Below, piece by piece: positions 1-8,724 of a stretch of 32,209 bases of DNA; position 1 is the stretch's first letter; the number at the start of each line of letters is the position of its first letter. A program made the position numbers and the translations under genes. This DNA comes from an uncultured Rhodobiaceae bacterium. GTDB taxonomy: Bacteria > Pseudomonadota > Alphaproteobacteria > Parvibaculales > Parvibaculaceae. The notes beneath the pieces were generated by a model, which worked only from the letters and a program-made list of their open reading frames with translations, ran no database searches and was not told the DNA's origin. The DNA lies in NCBI GenBank assembly GCA_913057645.1, contig CAJXOU010000035.1, forward strand, positions 1-32,209, written 5' to 3'.

Positions 1-3000
1 GGCCAGCGCGGACGGTGCGGGTGACCCCGGGGCAGGAGTGGCAGGGACGGGGGAGAGAGCCGCGAAGGCGAAGGTCGTAGGCGGCGGAACCGTTGCGGTA
101 TAGCCGTCGATCGAGACGAAGTTGGCGCGCAAGCCCAGATGCGGCGTCACTTCCCATTTTCCGTAGTTCAGCACCTTGCCCGCTTCCATGCGCGTCATGA
201 TCTGCGTGCCGTCGTAGTCGGCGACGTTCGCGCCGCCAAGCGCCAGCCGCGTGCTGTCGTAATTGTTCAGGCCATAGCCGAAGGTTGCGTTGATGTAGTA
301 ATCGTCCGGCCGGTACGTGCCGTAGACGAGCACGCCGTAGCCCTCGATCTTCTGGCTGCTGTTCGCTCCTGCGCCGTTTTCGTCGGCACTCGTATCCGAA
401 TAGAACAGCGCGATGCCGAGGCGCAGGTTTTCGGCGAACTCTCCATCGGCACCGAGCGAAGCGGCAAACGTGTCGGAGTCGAAGCCGTTGATATTGTCCG
501 GCGTGTATTCCGCCACGCTGCCGCCGATGCGGCCCCAGAGCGCGATATCGTGCGGCCCGCCAAGCGCCTGGTCGCCGGCGGAGACGCCGGTCCGGCCGGT
601 GCCCGCATCGGCGACGCCCCCGCCGCCGCCCGACAGCCGGTCCATTACAAGGTCGAGCACCATGTCGGACGAGACGACGGTGTTGCTGCCGTCCGCATTC
701 GACTCGGAAGGAAGCGAGTCCTGCACCAGCTTGTAGAGCTGTTCTTCCTGCTCCTCGAGGGGGAACTGCGCCAGATAGATCACGATCGGGTTGTCCGCCG
801 GCGCGCTGTCGATGAAGCGGTCGATGGCGTCCGCGATGCTCTTCGCATTCGTGCGGCCGTTGTTGTTGTCGGTCGCCTGCGAGGCCGTCAGCACGCGCTC
901 CACGATCAGGTAGAGCTGATCGCCGAGATCGCCACTGCGGATTTCATGCGTGAAGTCGAAAAGCGTCGTGTTGTCGTAAACCGAAACGCCGTAGTCGAGA
1001 ATGCCGTTATTGGCATCGGCGATCTGGATCTCGCCGCCATCCGTCAGCTCGATGCCGCGCGTCACGTCCGCATAGATCTGCGAGTCGTCCTCGAAGGTGA
1101 TCGTGCTGGCATCGAGAAAGCCGTTCGTGCGCGCTCTTCTCTTGAGCTGCACGCTCCTGTCTTCCACGGCATAGGGCTCGTCGACGCCGACCGTGAACCG
1201 GCCAAGCGCACCGAAGGTCACGTCGCCGCTGACATGGATCTCGGAATCGGCGGCAACGGAGAGCGTCGCAACCCGCTCGGCGGCAGGGGCATCGCTGTTT
1301 CCGGTCACGTTCACCGTGTGGGCATCGAATGTCACATACCCGCCGGAGACGCGCGCTGTCGCACCATTGTAGACATTCACCTGGGTGCCGGACGCCTCCA
1401 TCGACAGCGGCTGGATACCGCCATCGCCGTCCATCAGGCCGTCGGGGACCGCCCCGGAGTTGACGATGTCGACGCCGTAGAACTCCGTCACACCGTCGAA
1501 GAAGTTCACCGTCTGGAAGTTCTCGATGGCGCGTCCGGAATATCCCGAATTCAGAACCAGCGTGTCGGTCTGCTGGAAATTGAGCGTCGATGCGGGCTCC
1601 GGCTCGGGCTCCACATCGATGTCGAACGGTACGACGTTCATTTCGACCCGCGTAACCCGGGAAACGATGCTGCCGTCGATCACGTTTCCGTCGCCGCTGA
1701 TGGTGACGGTGTTTTCGCCATAGCCGAGGGAAATGGCGACCTCGCCGTCGCCGACCGCGCCCCCGATATTGTTGACCGTCGTATCCGTGGCATAGGCAAA
1801 GTTGATGGTGCCGTCGATCGTGCCGGTGTTCTCCACCGTCATGCCGCTGGTGGCCCGGGCCTTGACCGCGACCCGCCTGTCGCCGCCGCCGTTTACATCG
1901 CCCGTGATGGTACCGGCATTGCTGATCGTGCCCGATCTCGCGCCGCCGGCGATAACGGCGATGCCCGACGCGCCGGAAGAAATCGTCGCACCTTCCGCAT
2001 TGGTGATGTTGACCGTCGGCCCGACGCCGACAACGCCGGTCGAATATTCCGACGTGACCGTGATCGTGCCGTTGTTGACGAGGTTCGTCGTCGCGAGGCC
2101 GTAGGAGTTGCCGCTGATGGCGGCCGAATAGTCGCCGCTCACCTCGATCGTCCCGTTGTTCGTGCCCGTCACCGTGTCGCCGGTGAGCGCGATGCCGGTC
2201 GAACTACTGTCGGTGACGTAGATCGTGCCGTCGTTTGTCACGTTGGCGACGCTGCCCTGGGCATAGATTCCTGCGGCGCTCTCGCCGTTGACCGTGACGG
2301 TACCGCCTTCGAGGTTGTTCGCCGTCGCCGTACCGTTGTTCGCTACGGCGACCAGGCCGTTGGCGCTTATCCCGGAGGCGGTGACGCTGCCCGAGTTTTC
2401 CGCCAGCGCCGAACTTCCGCCGCGGCTGACAAGGGCGTCGCTGTGGTCCCCGGTTGTGACCACGGTGCCGGCGTTGCTGGTTTCGGCGGTCTCGCCGGAA
2501 AAGGCGTAGAGCGCGAAGCTCGTATCGCTCGTGGTCGAGGCGTAGCCGCCGTCCTTGTTCTCGACGCGCGAGGTGCCCGACATGCCGCTGACGGAAAGCG
2601 CGTCGTGCCGCGAATAGGTGTAGTGGCTCGGCGTGACGCTGGTGGTGACGGAACCGTAATTGGTGAGCGTCGACGCGTCGCCGGTCACGCGGATGCCCGC
2701 ATTCACGCCCACACCGAAGGCTTCGCCCGTGGTTTCGATGCTGAAGGTCTCGTCCGCCGTCACCGTCAGCCCGTCGCCCATGATGAGCACGCTGGTGTCG
2801 CCATTGTCGCCGCTGCAGGTATAGGTCGAGGGCGACCCGTCCTGCACGCACGCCGCCGGAGTTGCGCCCGCGGGAACTCCGAACGCCATGACGGAAGTCG
2901 ACGAGAGCAGCGCCGCCGCGAACAGCCGCTTCAGCCCTTTCGCCGCGCCGCCGTCGCCGGACGTTTCCGCGACGGTCGCGCTGTAGTAGTTATAGGCGCC

Positions 3001-3066
3001 GTTGTTGATTTTCTCGGCGATGCCTGCGGCCCCCGCCGCATCTGTCAGCCTGGCTCCGGACGTCAT
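1..3066 (-). CDS. Autotransporter (type Va), C-terminus outside window
   Basis: Minus-strand frame open from an ATG at 3064-3066 to the window edge: 1022 codons and no stop, so the C-terminus is missing. The first 46 residues are an unusually long N-region, followed by a hydrophobic stretch at about 48-63 and an Ala-rich cleavage region near 67-72. Residues about 75-830 are a passenger rich in Gly, Thr, Asn and Val with many degenerate NxGTI/NxGTV repeats (NNGTIEVSGD, NDGTIYVTD, NTGTIDGTI), as expected for a beta-helix. From about residue 838 (IALWGRIGGSV) the pattern matches the autotransporter barrel, including LGLRANFVSIDGYT. The last visible stretch is a Pro/Ala-rich insert, probably a barrel loop. 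The family secretes its passenger through its own outer-membrane barrel. Adhesion is the common role, but nothing here fixes it. A GTG four codons upstream is an alternative start. The gene is monocistronic as far as can be seen. Confidence 0.88.
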   Translation of the reverse strand, partial: MTSGARLTDAAGAAGIAEKINNGAYNYYSATVAETSGDGGAAKGLKRLFAAALLSSTSVMAFGVPAGATPAACVQDGSPSTYTCSGDNGDTSVLIMGDGLTVTADETFSIETTGEAFGVGVNAGIRVTGDASTLTNYGSVTTSVTPSHYTYSRHDALSVSGMSGTSRVENKDGGYASTTSDTSFALYAFSGETAETSNAGTVVTTGDHSDALVSRGGSSALAENSGSVTASGISANGLVAVANNGTATANNLEGGTVTVNGESAAGIYAQGSVANVTNDGTIYVTDSSSTGIALTGDTVTGTNNGTIEVSGDYSAAISGNSYGLATTNLVNNGTITVTSEYSTGVVGVGPTVNITNAEGATISSGASGIAVIAGGARSGTISNAGTITGDVNGGGDRRVAVKARATSGMTVENTGTIDGTINFAYATDTTVNNIGGAVGDGEVAISLGYGENTVTISGDGNVIDGSIVSRVTRVEMNVVPFDIDVEPEPEPASTLNFQQTDTLVLNSGYSGRAIENFQTVNFFDGVTEFYGVDIVNSGAVPDGLMDGDGGIQPLSMEASGTQVNVYNGATARVSGGYVTFDAHTVNVTGNSDAPAAERVATLSVAADSEIHVSGDVTFGALGRFTVGVDEPYAVEDRSVQLKRRARTNGFLDASTITFEDDSQIYADVTRGIELTDGGEIQIADANNGILDYGVSVYDNTTLFDFTHEIRSGDLGDQLYLIVERVLTASQATDNNNGRTNAKSIADAIDRFIDSAPADNPIVIYLAQFPLEEQEEQLYKLVQDSLPSESNADGSNTVVSSDMVLDLVMDRLSGGGGGVADAGTGRTGVSAGDQALGGPHDIALWGRIGGSVAEYTPDNINGFDSDTFAASLGADGEFAENLRLGIALFYSDTSADENGAGANSSQKIEGYGVLVYGTYRPDDYYINATFGYGLNNYDSTRLALGGANVADYDGTQIMTRMEAGKVLNYGKWEVTPHLGLRANFVSIDGYTATVPPPTTFAFAALSPVPATPAPGSPAPSALA

Positions 3067-3266
3067 CGCATTCCCCACTTTGTGCCTGCTACCCTGCCGT
3101 GCGGCGCGCCGTTCATCGCGCGCTGCAACCGCTTGCAACATCGGCTTAGGGAATCCGGTAAACGCCGCCAATCACCCTAAATGGTGAGCGCCGCGGGAGT
3201 CGCAGGGGATTCCGTCGGATTCCGCTGTGAGGAAAATGTGAAACTTGGTTAAATCGCGAAATCCGT

Positions 3267-4346
3267 TCACGCGGAAGCGGGTTTGTCCGCTTCGTCCCAG
3301 TCCTCGATGGTGATGAGCGACTGGATGGTTGGATCGAGAAGCCCCGTTGCCATCGGGTTTTTCACGCCGGGCAGCGTGAACACGTCGAACAGCTCGCGAA
3401 TTTCGCCGGTAAACCGGATCCACTGCACCACGTTGCCGTTGCGCGTATCGATCACCTGCACGCCGCACCAGGGTTCCGCGTCCCGCTTCTCCAGCTCGCC
3501 GTCGAGTTCGAGACCCGAAAAACTGCCGTCGCGCGGCAGCGACAGCCCCACAAACGCGAACGGCCCGTGAAACGCGAGACCGCGCAGAAAACCGGGCAGG
3601 AAGGCGATTGTTTCCGTCTCGCCGGTCTTCTCGTCGACCGTGCAGAGCCGTCCGCGCCCCGAATCGAGTACCCACAGCTTGCCGTCATGCAGCCGCGGCG
3701 AATGCGGCATCGACAGCTTCTGTGTCACGAACTCGTTCGTTTTCACGTCGATGATCGAACCGCCCTCCGCGCGCCGGTCGCGCCAGCCCGTCACCACGTC
3801 GCTCCGGCACACCGCCGTGACATAGCGCGCTTCCCCGTCCTGCATCGCCAAGCCATTGAGATGACAGCGGTCTTCCGGCGCGAGGCGTGAAATGAAAGGC
3901 GGCTTCCAGATCGGTTTGAAACTGTGCGTCGTGCTCGGGGTCGCAAGGCAGGAATACTTCGTGTTGACGAAGATGACGCGGCCCGATTTCTCGACGCCGA
4001 CATCGTGAATGTCGAGATCGCCCGTCGTCTGCGCATTGCGCGGCACGTAGTTGCGGTCGAACTCGCCCACCGTTTGCCCGTGTGCCAGTACGTTCTCAAG
4101 CCGCCATATCTGGTAGTGATTGGCGAGAAAAATCCGCTGCGGCGTCGCGGAAACGCCCATGGCGCGCACGAAATGACGTTCGTGGAAGCTCAACACACCG
4201 TTCGCCTGGTGGCCGACGAGGTAGAGCCTGCCCGACTGGTACGACGTCAGCCCGAAGCTCACATTGTTCTGCGCGAGCCATGTCGAGAAGTCCCGCGAAC
4301 AGGAAATTTGCGTGCTTGCTTTCGGTTTTTCTTGCGCTTCCGGCAT
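3267..4346 (-). CDS. TIGR03032/DUF4915 family protein
   Basis: The product is 359 residues. The opening SRDFSTWLAQNNVSFGLTSYQSGRLYLVG, shortened here to its core SFGLTSYQSGRLYLVG, together with WRLENVLAHG, DIHDVGV, LNGLAMQDG and LPGFLRGLAF, is the pattern of the TIGR03032 family, a predicted beta-propeller-like protein of unknown biochemical role. No signal peptide or membrane segment is visible. I chose the ATG at 4346 because AGGCGAAG lies directly upstream. A GTG at 4394 would add 16 residues but has no recognisable ribosome binding site. It is transcribed away from the two-component genes starting at 4516 and toward the autotransporter, with 200 bp between. Family assignment is firm; function is unknown. 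Confidence 0.8.
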   Translation of the reverse strand: MPEAQEKPKASTQISCSRDFSTWLAQNNVSFGLTSYQSGRLYLVGHQANGVLSFHERHFVRAMGVSATPQRIFLANHYQIWRLENVLAHGQTVGEFDRNYVPRNAQTTGDLDIHDVGVEKSGRVIFVNTKYSCLATPSTTHSFKPIWKPPFISRLAPEDRCHLNGLAMQDGEARYVTAVCRSDVVTGWRDRRAEGGSIIDVKTNEFVTQKLSMPHSPRLHDGKLWVLDSGRGRLCTVDEKTGETETIAFLPGFLRGLAFHGPFAFVGLSLPRDGSFSGLELDGELEKRDAEPWCGVQVIDTRNGNVVQWIRFTGEIRELFDVFTLPGVKNPMATGLLDPTIQSLITIEDWDEADKPASA

Positions 4347-4436
4347 CTTCGCCTGCTTTGTTTGGGTGGGGGGACTAGACAAAATGCGTCGCACTCTGGC
4401 AATGCTTTTCTACGCGATGATTTTTCGCGCGCAGAT

Positions 4437-4452
4437 AATCCGATGACGGATT
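4437..4452. promoter_or_regulatory. Inverted repeat in a divergent promoter region
   Basis: AATCCG and CGGATT form a perfect inverted repeat with a 4-base spacer ATGA. It lies between the divergent starts at 4346 (minus) and 4516 (plus). The geometry suits a dimeric regulator, for example the response regulator encoded at 4788. No binding partner is known; this is a candidate operator only. Confidence 0.3.
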
Positions 4453-4515
4453 TTCGTTTTGTCGCGCATTTGGCCGCGCGTTCGGCGTCGTGCTGACGGG
4501 CAAGGGGAGGGGATA

Positions 4516-4791
4516 TTGGCGACACTCACACAGGACGCGATCGGCCGCCTGAAGGCGATCTCGCCCGCCCATGCGATCCTTGTTTCGGGCCTTCTCGTCG
4601 CGGCGGCGATCCTTGTCGCATCGAGCTTTCGCCCGCCTGCCGTCTACATGCCGAACCCGCAAGGCGGTATCTGGATCCGGACGGCGGAAGGCCTTTTCCT
4701 CTGCCGCGCCGTGCTCGATGAGCCCGCGCCCTGCGTCGACATGGCGACCGGCAAGGCGACGACCTACGACACGCTGGAGCCCGTCCGTTGA
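4516..4791 (+). CDS. Small single-pass membrane protein, unknown
   Basis: The product is 91 residues. The start is a TTG at 4516 because a strong purine run, AGGGGAGGGG, sits just upstream; an earlier TTG at 4459 has nothing comparable. Residues about 20-37 (AILVSGLLVAAAILVASS) form one membrane segment. The rest, probably periplasmic, contains two cysteines (C63 and C73) that could form a disulfide. Its stop overlaps the start of the response regulator in TTGA, so the two are almost certainly co-translated. I do not recognise the family. Inference: an accessory or sensor partner of the two-component system. Confidence 0.7.
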   Translation: MATLTQDAIGRLKAISPAHAILVSGLLVAAAILVASSFRPPAVYMPNPQGGIWIRTAEGLFLCRAVLDEPAPCVDMATGKATTYDTLEPVR

Positions 4792-5456
4792 GCAGGCGCC
4801 GGATCGAAATTGCCCTTGTCGACGACCATCGCATGTTTCTCGACGGTCTGACCGAGGTGATCAATTCGCTCGATCCGGCCTATCTCTGCACGGCCTTTGC
4901 CTCGCCGCGCGAGGCCATCGCGACCATCGAGCAGGGCCGCGAATACGATCTCATCGTCTCCGACCTCGTCATGGAGGAGATGAACGGCGTCGCCTTCATC
5001 CTCGCGCTTCAGGCGCGCCGCTGCACGGCGCCGGTGCTCATCGTCTCGGGAATCGATACCCTGCCGCCGGTCGAGAAGGTGCTCCGTCTCGGCGCGCTCG
5101 GCTTCGTGCCGAAATCCGCACCCGCCGGCATGCTCGGCGAGGCGATCCGCGCTGCCCTTCAGGGGGAAATCTTCCTGCCGCCTGATTTGTGGACCGTCGT
5201 CGAGGACAATCCGAAATCGCCGCGCAAGGTGGCCGGCGGGCCCGAAACGGGTCTTGACGAAGAGCTCCTCGGGCCGCGTCAGATCGAGGTTCTGCGTCTC
5301 ATGGCGGAAGGCTATTCCAACAAGCGCATCTCCGAAGTGCTCGGCATCAGCGAGAACACGGTCAAGACGCATATCAAGCAGATCTTCCGCCGGCTCAATG
5401 TGGCGCGGCGCACGGCCTGCGTCAGCAAGGCCCGCGCGGTGGGTCTGCTGGACTAG
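4788..5456 (+). CDS. NarL/FixJ-type response regulator
   Basis: The product is 222 residues. The N-terminal receiver domain has the acidic pair in LVDDHR, the phospho-acceptor D59 in VSDLVMEE, S87 and K109 (FVPKS). The C-terminal LuxR-type helix-turn-helix spans about 161-221, with LGPRQIEVLRLMAEGYSNKR and ISENTVKTHIKQIFRRL. The start is TTG, overlapping the preceding gene's stop by four bases. The gene converges on a hybrid histidine kinase at 5453-7231, and the two stop codons share CTAG at 5453-5456. The likely function is a DNA-binding transcription regulator phosphorylated by that kinase. The stimulus is unknown. Confidence 0.9.
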   Translation: MSRRRIEIALVDDHRMFLDGLTEVINSLDPAYLCTAFASPREAIATIEQGREYDLIVSDLVMEEMNGVAFILALQARRCTAPVLIVSGIDTLPPVEKVLRLGALGFVPKSAPAGMLGEAIRAALQGEIFLPPDLWTVVEDNPKSPRKVAGGPETGLDEELLGPRQIEVLRLMAEGYSNKRISEVLGISENTVKTHIKQIFRRLNVARRTACVSKARAVGLLD

Positions 5457-7231
5457 GCAGGCTCCCTCTCGGCCTTTTCCCTCGCGATCTCGCCGAGCAG
5501 CCGGTGCAGCAGTTCCGGTTCCACCGGCTTGTGCAGGACGCGCAGCGCTCCGTCCTCCCGCTCTGTCTCCACCGAAATGTCGCCCGTCATCATGATCGCG
5601 CGTACATCCTCGTTGAGTTCGTCCCGCAGCCGCTCGACCACGTCAGGCCCCGTTTCGTCGCCGCCGAGCCGCTGATCGACGATGAGAACGTCGGGCACGA
5701 GGTCCATTCGGTCGAGAAGCCCGATGGCGTCGTCGCCGGAGGCCGCCGACAGCACTTCGCAGCCCCAGCTCGACAGCACGGTCGACATGCCGCTGCGGAT
5801 AGCGTCCTCGTCGTCGATCACGAGCACGCAGAGCGCGCTCACTTTCGAATGCGGTTCGGCGGTCGATGCCGCGTCGTCGCCCGTGCCGCCGCCGGCCGTG
5901 GCGCCGGGCACCATCAGCGAGAAGCGCGTGCCCTTGCCCGGCTCCGAAGAGAGCGTGAGACGGATGCCGAGCAGTTCCGCAAGCCGCCTGACGATGGAGA
6001 GCCCGAGCCCGAGGCCTTTCTCCCGGTTCCGCTCGCGGTTGCCGAGCTGTACATACTCGTCGAACACCGCCCGCTGCTGCGCCGCCGGAATCCCGATACC
6101 CGTATCCTCTACCGCGATCTCGAAGCCGTCTTCGGCGGGCAGGACCGAAAGCGAGACATGCCCGCCTTCACTCGTGAACTTGATGGCGTTCGAGATCAGG
6201 TTCCGCAGGATGCGCCCCAGCAGGATCGGGTCCGTCCACGCTGCCGCAGGGTCTGCTTGCACGGAGAGGGCGATCTTCTTTTCCGCCGCGGCCGCCGAGA
6301 ACTCGTCGGCGATTCGCGCGGCAAGGGCGGCGATATCGGTACGCCGCCTGTCCGCCACGATCGCGCCTGCATCGAGCCGCGATACGTCGAGAAGTCCGTC
6401 GAGCAGATTGCCGAGCCCGCGCCAGCTCGCCTCGATCTTCGCGATCAGGTCGAGCTGCTGCGGGTCCCTGGTCTTCTCGCGCAGCGCCGCGAGGAAAAAG
6501 CCCTGCGCATGCAGCGGCTGCGCCAGGTCGTGGCTCGTGGCGGCGAGAAAGCGCGTCTTCTCCTCGCTCGCCTTCTGCAGTGCGTCGCGCTGCTTGCGCA
6601 GTTCCTCCATCAGCGCCTGGTTCTGCTTCACCGCGAGCGCGTCCCGTGTCGCGATCTCGACGCGCGCACTCGACGACATGAAGAAGGCATAGGCGAACAG
6701 CGCGCCGACACCGACCGCGTTGAGCGGCCACTCCGCGGAGAAGAAGATGAAACCCGCATAAGGCAGCAGCGCGCAGCTTGCGAGCCCCACATAGGAGCGG
6801 CGATAGGCCGATTGCGGTGAAATCCCGCCAAGCGTCAGGCTGAGCAGCATGATGCCGGTCGAATAGATGCTGATGTCGGAGGCCGTGTCCGTCAGCCAGA
6901 TTGCGCCGGCCCCCCAGACGAGTCCGGTCGCCGATGCGGTTGCCGTGTGCCAGAAAAGATACTTGCGCGCATTGCCGGTCGTGAGCCCGCGCTTTTCGTA
7001 CAGCGCCGGCTGCAACAGCGTAGCGCCGATCATCGCCGCCGCCGCCGCCGCCCAGATCGCGATATGGAGTAGGGGTGCCGTGAAGGTCAGGATGACCGCA
7101 TAGAGCGAAAGCAGCATCAGCACGGACAGCGCCGAACTCGGCGCGCGCTCCTTCAGAAGCTGCGCGCGTTGCAGGTCCAGCGTCTCCGGCGCAATCCGCA
7201 GCCGCTGGATGTTCGATTGTCGCTCCGCCAC
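5453..7231 (-). CDS. Hybrid sensor histidine kinase with C-terminal receiver
   Basis: The product is 592 residues. The start is a GTG at 7229-7231 preceded by GAGGGCGGGGACC; extending upstream would run into the cupin gene that ends at 7312. About six membrane segments lie between residues 34 and 190, with no PAS or large periplasmic domain, so sensing is probably within the membrane. A coiled linker at about 195-224 leads to the H-box with H234 in SHDLAQPLHAQG. The N-box follows (N344 and N348 in RNLISNAIKF), then G1 DTGIGIP at 376-382 and G2 GLGLGLS at 406-412. The C-terminal receiver has the acidic pair in VIDDEDAI, D519 and K568. The HDLAQPLHA form is typical of hybrid kinases paired with NarL-type regulators, which matches the convergent neighbour. 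Confidence 0.9.
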   Translation of the reverse strand: MAERQSNIQRLRIAPETLDLQRAQLLKERAPSSALSVLMLLSLYAVILTFTAPLLHIAIWAAAAAAMIGATLLQPALYEKRGLTTGNARKYLFWHTATASATGLVWGAGAIWLTDTASDISIYSTGIMLLSLTLGGISPQSAYRRSYVGLASCALLPYAGFIFFSAEWPLNAVGVGALFAYAFFMSSSARVEIATRDALAVKQNQALMEELRKQRDALQKASEEKTRFLAATSHDLAQPLHAQGFFLAALREKTRDPQQLDLIAKIEASWRGLGNLLDGLLDVSRLDAGAIVADRRRTDIAALAARIADEFSAAAAEKKIALSVQADPAAAWTDPILLGRILRNLISNAIKFTSEGGHVSLSVLPAEDGFEIAVEDTGIGIPAAQQRAVFDEYVQLGNRERNREKGLGLGLSIVRRLAELLGIRLTLSSEPGKGTRFSLMVPGATAGGGTGDDAASTAEPHSKVSALCVLVIDDEDAIRSGMSTVLSSWGCEVLSAASGDDAIGLLDRMDLVPDVLIVDQRLGGDETGPDVVERLRDELNEDVRAIMMTGDISVETEREDGALRVLHKPVEPELLHRLLGEIAREKAEREPA

Positions 7232-7311
7232 GGTCCCCGCCCTCTTGTCTGGGAGTACCCATGCTAGCCGCCCGGGTCCCCGTGCGGAAGGTGGGCCGTC
7301 GGCACCGCCGG

Positions 7312-8004
7312 TCAGGTGGACGCGATGGCCGCGAGATCCACATCGACGAAGCGAAGATGGCCTTCCTTGACCCAGACGAGACAGCCACCGGCACCGGCCC
7401 TGGCGTCGAGCGCGGCGTTCTGCGGCAACCGGAGCCATGAATGTCTCCGGAAAGTCTCTCCGTTTTCCACGAAACGGCCATCGAGGCAGAAAATCTCGAG
7501 CCCGCCGTTTGGCGGGAGCTTGACGGGCATGTCGGCCTGCCAGTGTTCGACGCGTACCTCTTCGCGGTCGCTATGGAAGATGTCGGCAGCCGTTACCCCC
7601 TCCCGCCCCGGAACGGGCTTTCGTTCCGTGTCGAGCAGGTCGCGGTTCACGCAGCGGCGATCGGCCGCGTCGAACTGCCAGAGCTTCACGAAGATCGTGC
7701 AGCCTGCTGCCGAGCCGGGCGTGTGGCGCGATTGCGGCGGGTTGCGGACATAGCTCCCCGCCGGGTAGTCGCCATGCTCGTCCTGGAACACGCCGTCGAG
7801 CACGATGAACTCCTCTCCGCCGCCATGCACATGCGGCGAAAAACGGCTCGCCGGCGCATAGCGCACGATGGACGTCGCGCGCGCCACCTCGCCGCCGACC
7901 CGGTCCAGCATCTTCCGCTCGACGCCCGGCATGGGCGAGGGCACCCAGTCGATGGCGTCCGCGGGAACGCTGGCGCGAACGGAAAAATCGTCGTTGATCT
8001 TCAT
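7312..8004 (-). CDS. ChrR-like bicupin protein
   Basis: The product is 230 residues. The first cupin has metal-ligand candidates H58, H60, E64 and H94, within SPHVHGGGEEFIVLDG and NPPQSRHTPG, which is the ChrR cupin signature. A second, degenerate cupin half follows from about residue 140 (LEIFCLDGRF). The zinc-binding anti-sigma domain of true ChrR is absent and no sigma factor lies next to it, so this is a stand-alone cupin rather than an anti-sigma factor. It is the last gene of a minus-strand operon with the tautomerase, NTF2-like and GST genes; the gap to the tautomerase is 36 bp. A role in oxidative or electrophile stress is inferred from family and context. Confidence 0.82.
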   Translation of the reverse strand: MKINDDFSVRASVPADAIDWVPSPMPGVERKMLDRVGGEVARATSIVRYAPASRFSPHVHGGGEEFIVLDGVFQDEHGDYPAGSYVRNPPQSRHTPGSAAGCTIFVKLWQFDAADRRCVNRDLLDTERKPVPGREGVTAADIFHSDREEVRVEHWQADMPVKLPPNGGLEIFCLDGRFVENGETFRRHSWLRLPQNAALDARAGAGGCLVWVKEGHLRFVDVDLAAIAST

Positions 8005-8040
8005 CGGTTTCTCCCCGGCGGCGCTGTTCCTTGGCGCCCG

Positions 8041-8259
8041 CTATTTGTCCGCCTTCAGCTCCAGCGTCCGGCGATAGGCATCGACGGGGAGTCCGCCGAC
8101 GCCCCAGTCTTCCAGCTCGACCTCGTCCAGCACGACGAAGGTCGTCGCCGGATCCTTGTCGAGCACATCCTTCAGCAGGCCGGTCACGCCCTTGATGAGC
8201 GCCGCCTTCTGCGCCCGCGTCGTGCCTTCCCGCGTGATCCTGATATTGACATAGGGCAT
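8041..8259 (-). CDS. 4-oxalocrotonate tautomerase family protein
   Basis: The product is 72 residues, a normal length for the family. The start at 8259 gives MPYVNIRITREG, so removal of the initiator Met exposes the catalytic N-terminal proline. ATTFVVLDEVELEDWGVGG matches 4-OT paralogues in proteobacteria. The family catalyses keto-enol tautomerisation on small acids through Pro1; the substrate here is unknown. The gene lies 16 bp downstream of the NTF2-like gene and 36 bp upstream of the bicupin gene, consistent with one transcript. Confidence 0.85.
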   Translation of the reverse strand: MPYVNIRITREGTTRAQKAALIKGVTGLLKDVLDKDPATTFVVLDEVELEDWGVGGLPVDAYRRTLELKADK

Positions 8260-8275
8260 TGCCTGTCTCCTTGCT

Positions 8276-8671
8276 TCAGTTCGCCTGCGCCGCCTGGGCG
8301 TCCCGCAGGTCGTAATGGAAGACCTTGGAAATGATCTGCCATTCCGCATTGGTCTTGATGAAGGTGAGAAAATCCGTGAAGTGACGCTCTCCCACCGCGC
8401 AGCGCACGCGCGCGAAGGCGGTCTTGGGGCCGGCGAACTCGATCGAGACGATCTCGTCGCGCCGCTTCTCTCCCCGGCTCGCGGGTGAGGCGCGCCGCTC
8501 GACGATCGGGAAATACTCTTCCATGCCGATATTCACGAGCGTCTCGTCCGTCGCGCAGACATAGCGTGCTTGCGGGTGGAGTACGCGGCGAAGTTGCAGC
8601 GTGTCGCTGTGGTGGAGGCCGTCGAAATAGACCTGCAATTGCGCCGCGATGGCGTCGAATTCCTGTTTCAT
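8276..8671 (-). CDS. NTF2-like/SnoaL-fold protein
   Basis: The product is 131 residues. The fold pattern of the nuclear transport factor 2 superfamily is visible: an N-terminal helix (FDAIAAQLQVYFDGLHHSD), the LRRVLHPQARYV turn, and C-terminal strands ending in FIKTNAEWQIISKVFHYD. It resembles the putative lumazine-binding subgroup. Enzymes and binding proteins share this fold, so no reaction can be given. The start at 8671 is the Met nearest the family's usual N-terminus. It is the second gene of the operon that begins with GST (53 bp gap). Confidence 0.78.
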   Translation of the reverse strand: MKQEFDAIAAQLQVYFDGLHHSDTLQLRRVLHPQARYVCATDETLVNIGMEEYFPIVERRASPASRGEKRRDEIVSIEFAGPKTAFARVRCAVGERHFTDFLTFIKTNAEWQIISKVFHYDLRDAQAAQAN

Positions 8672-8724
8672 GGCTTGTACTCCGGATGGCGGCGCGGGAG
8701 CCGGAGCTCCCGCGCCCCGCAGTC

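Noticed and set aside
139-3180. 1013-codon open frame on the plus strand
   Set aside because: Its product is rich in Arg, Val, Asp and His with no domain pattern and lies opposite the autotransporter, whose Gly/Thr/Asn repeats and barrel are clear. It is an antisense shadow of GC-rich coding.
7312-8004. ChrR anti-sigma factor
   Set aside because: Only the cupin part is present; the zinc-binding anti-sigma domain and a partner sigma gene are missing.
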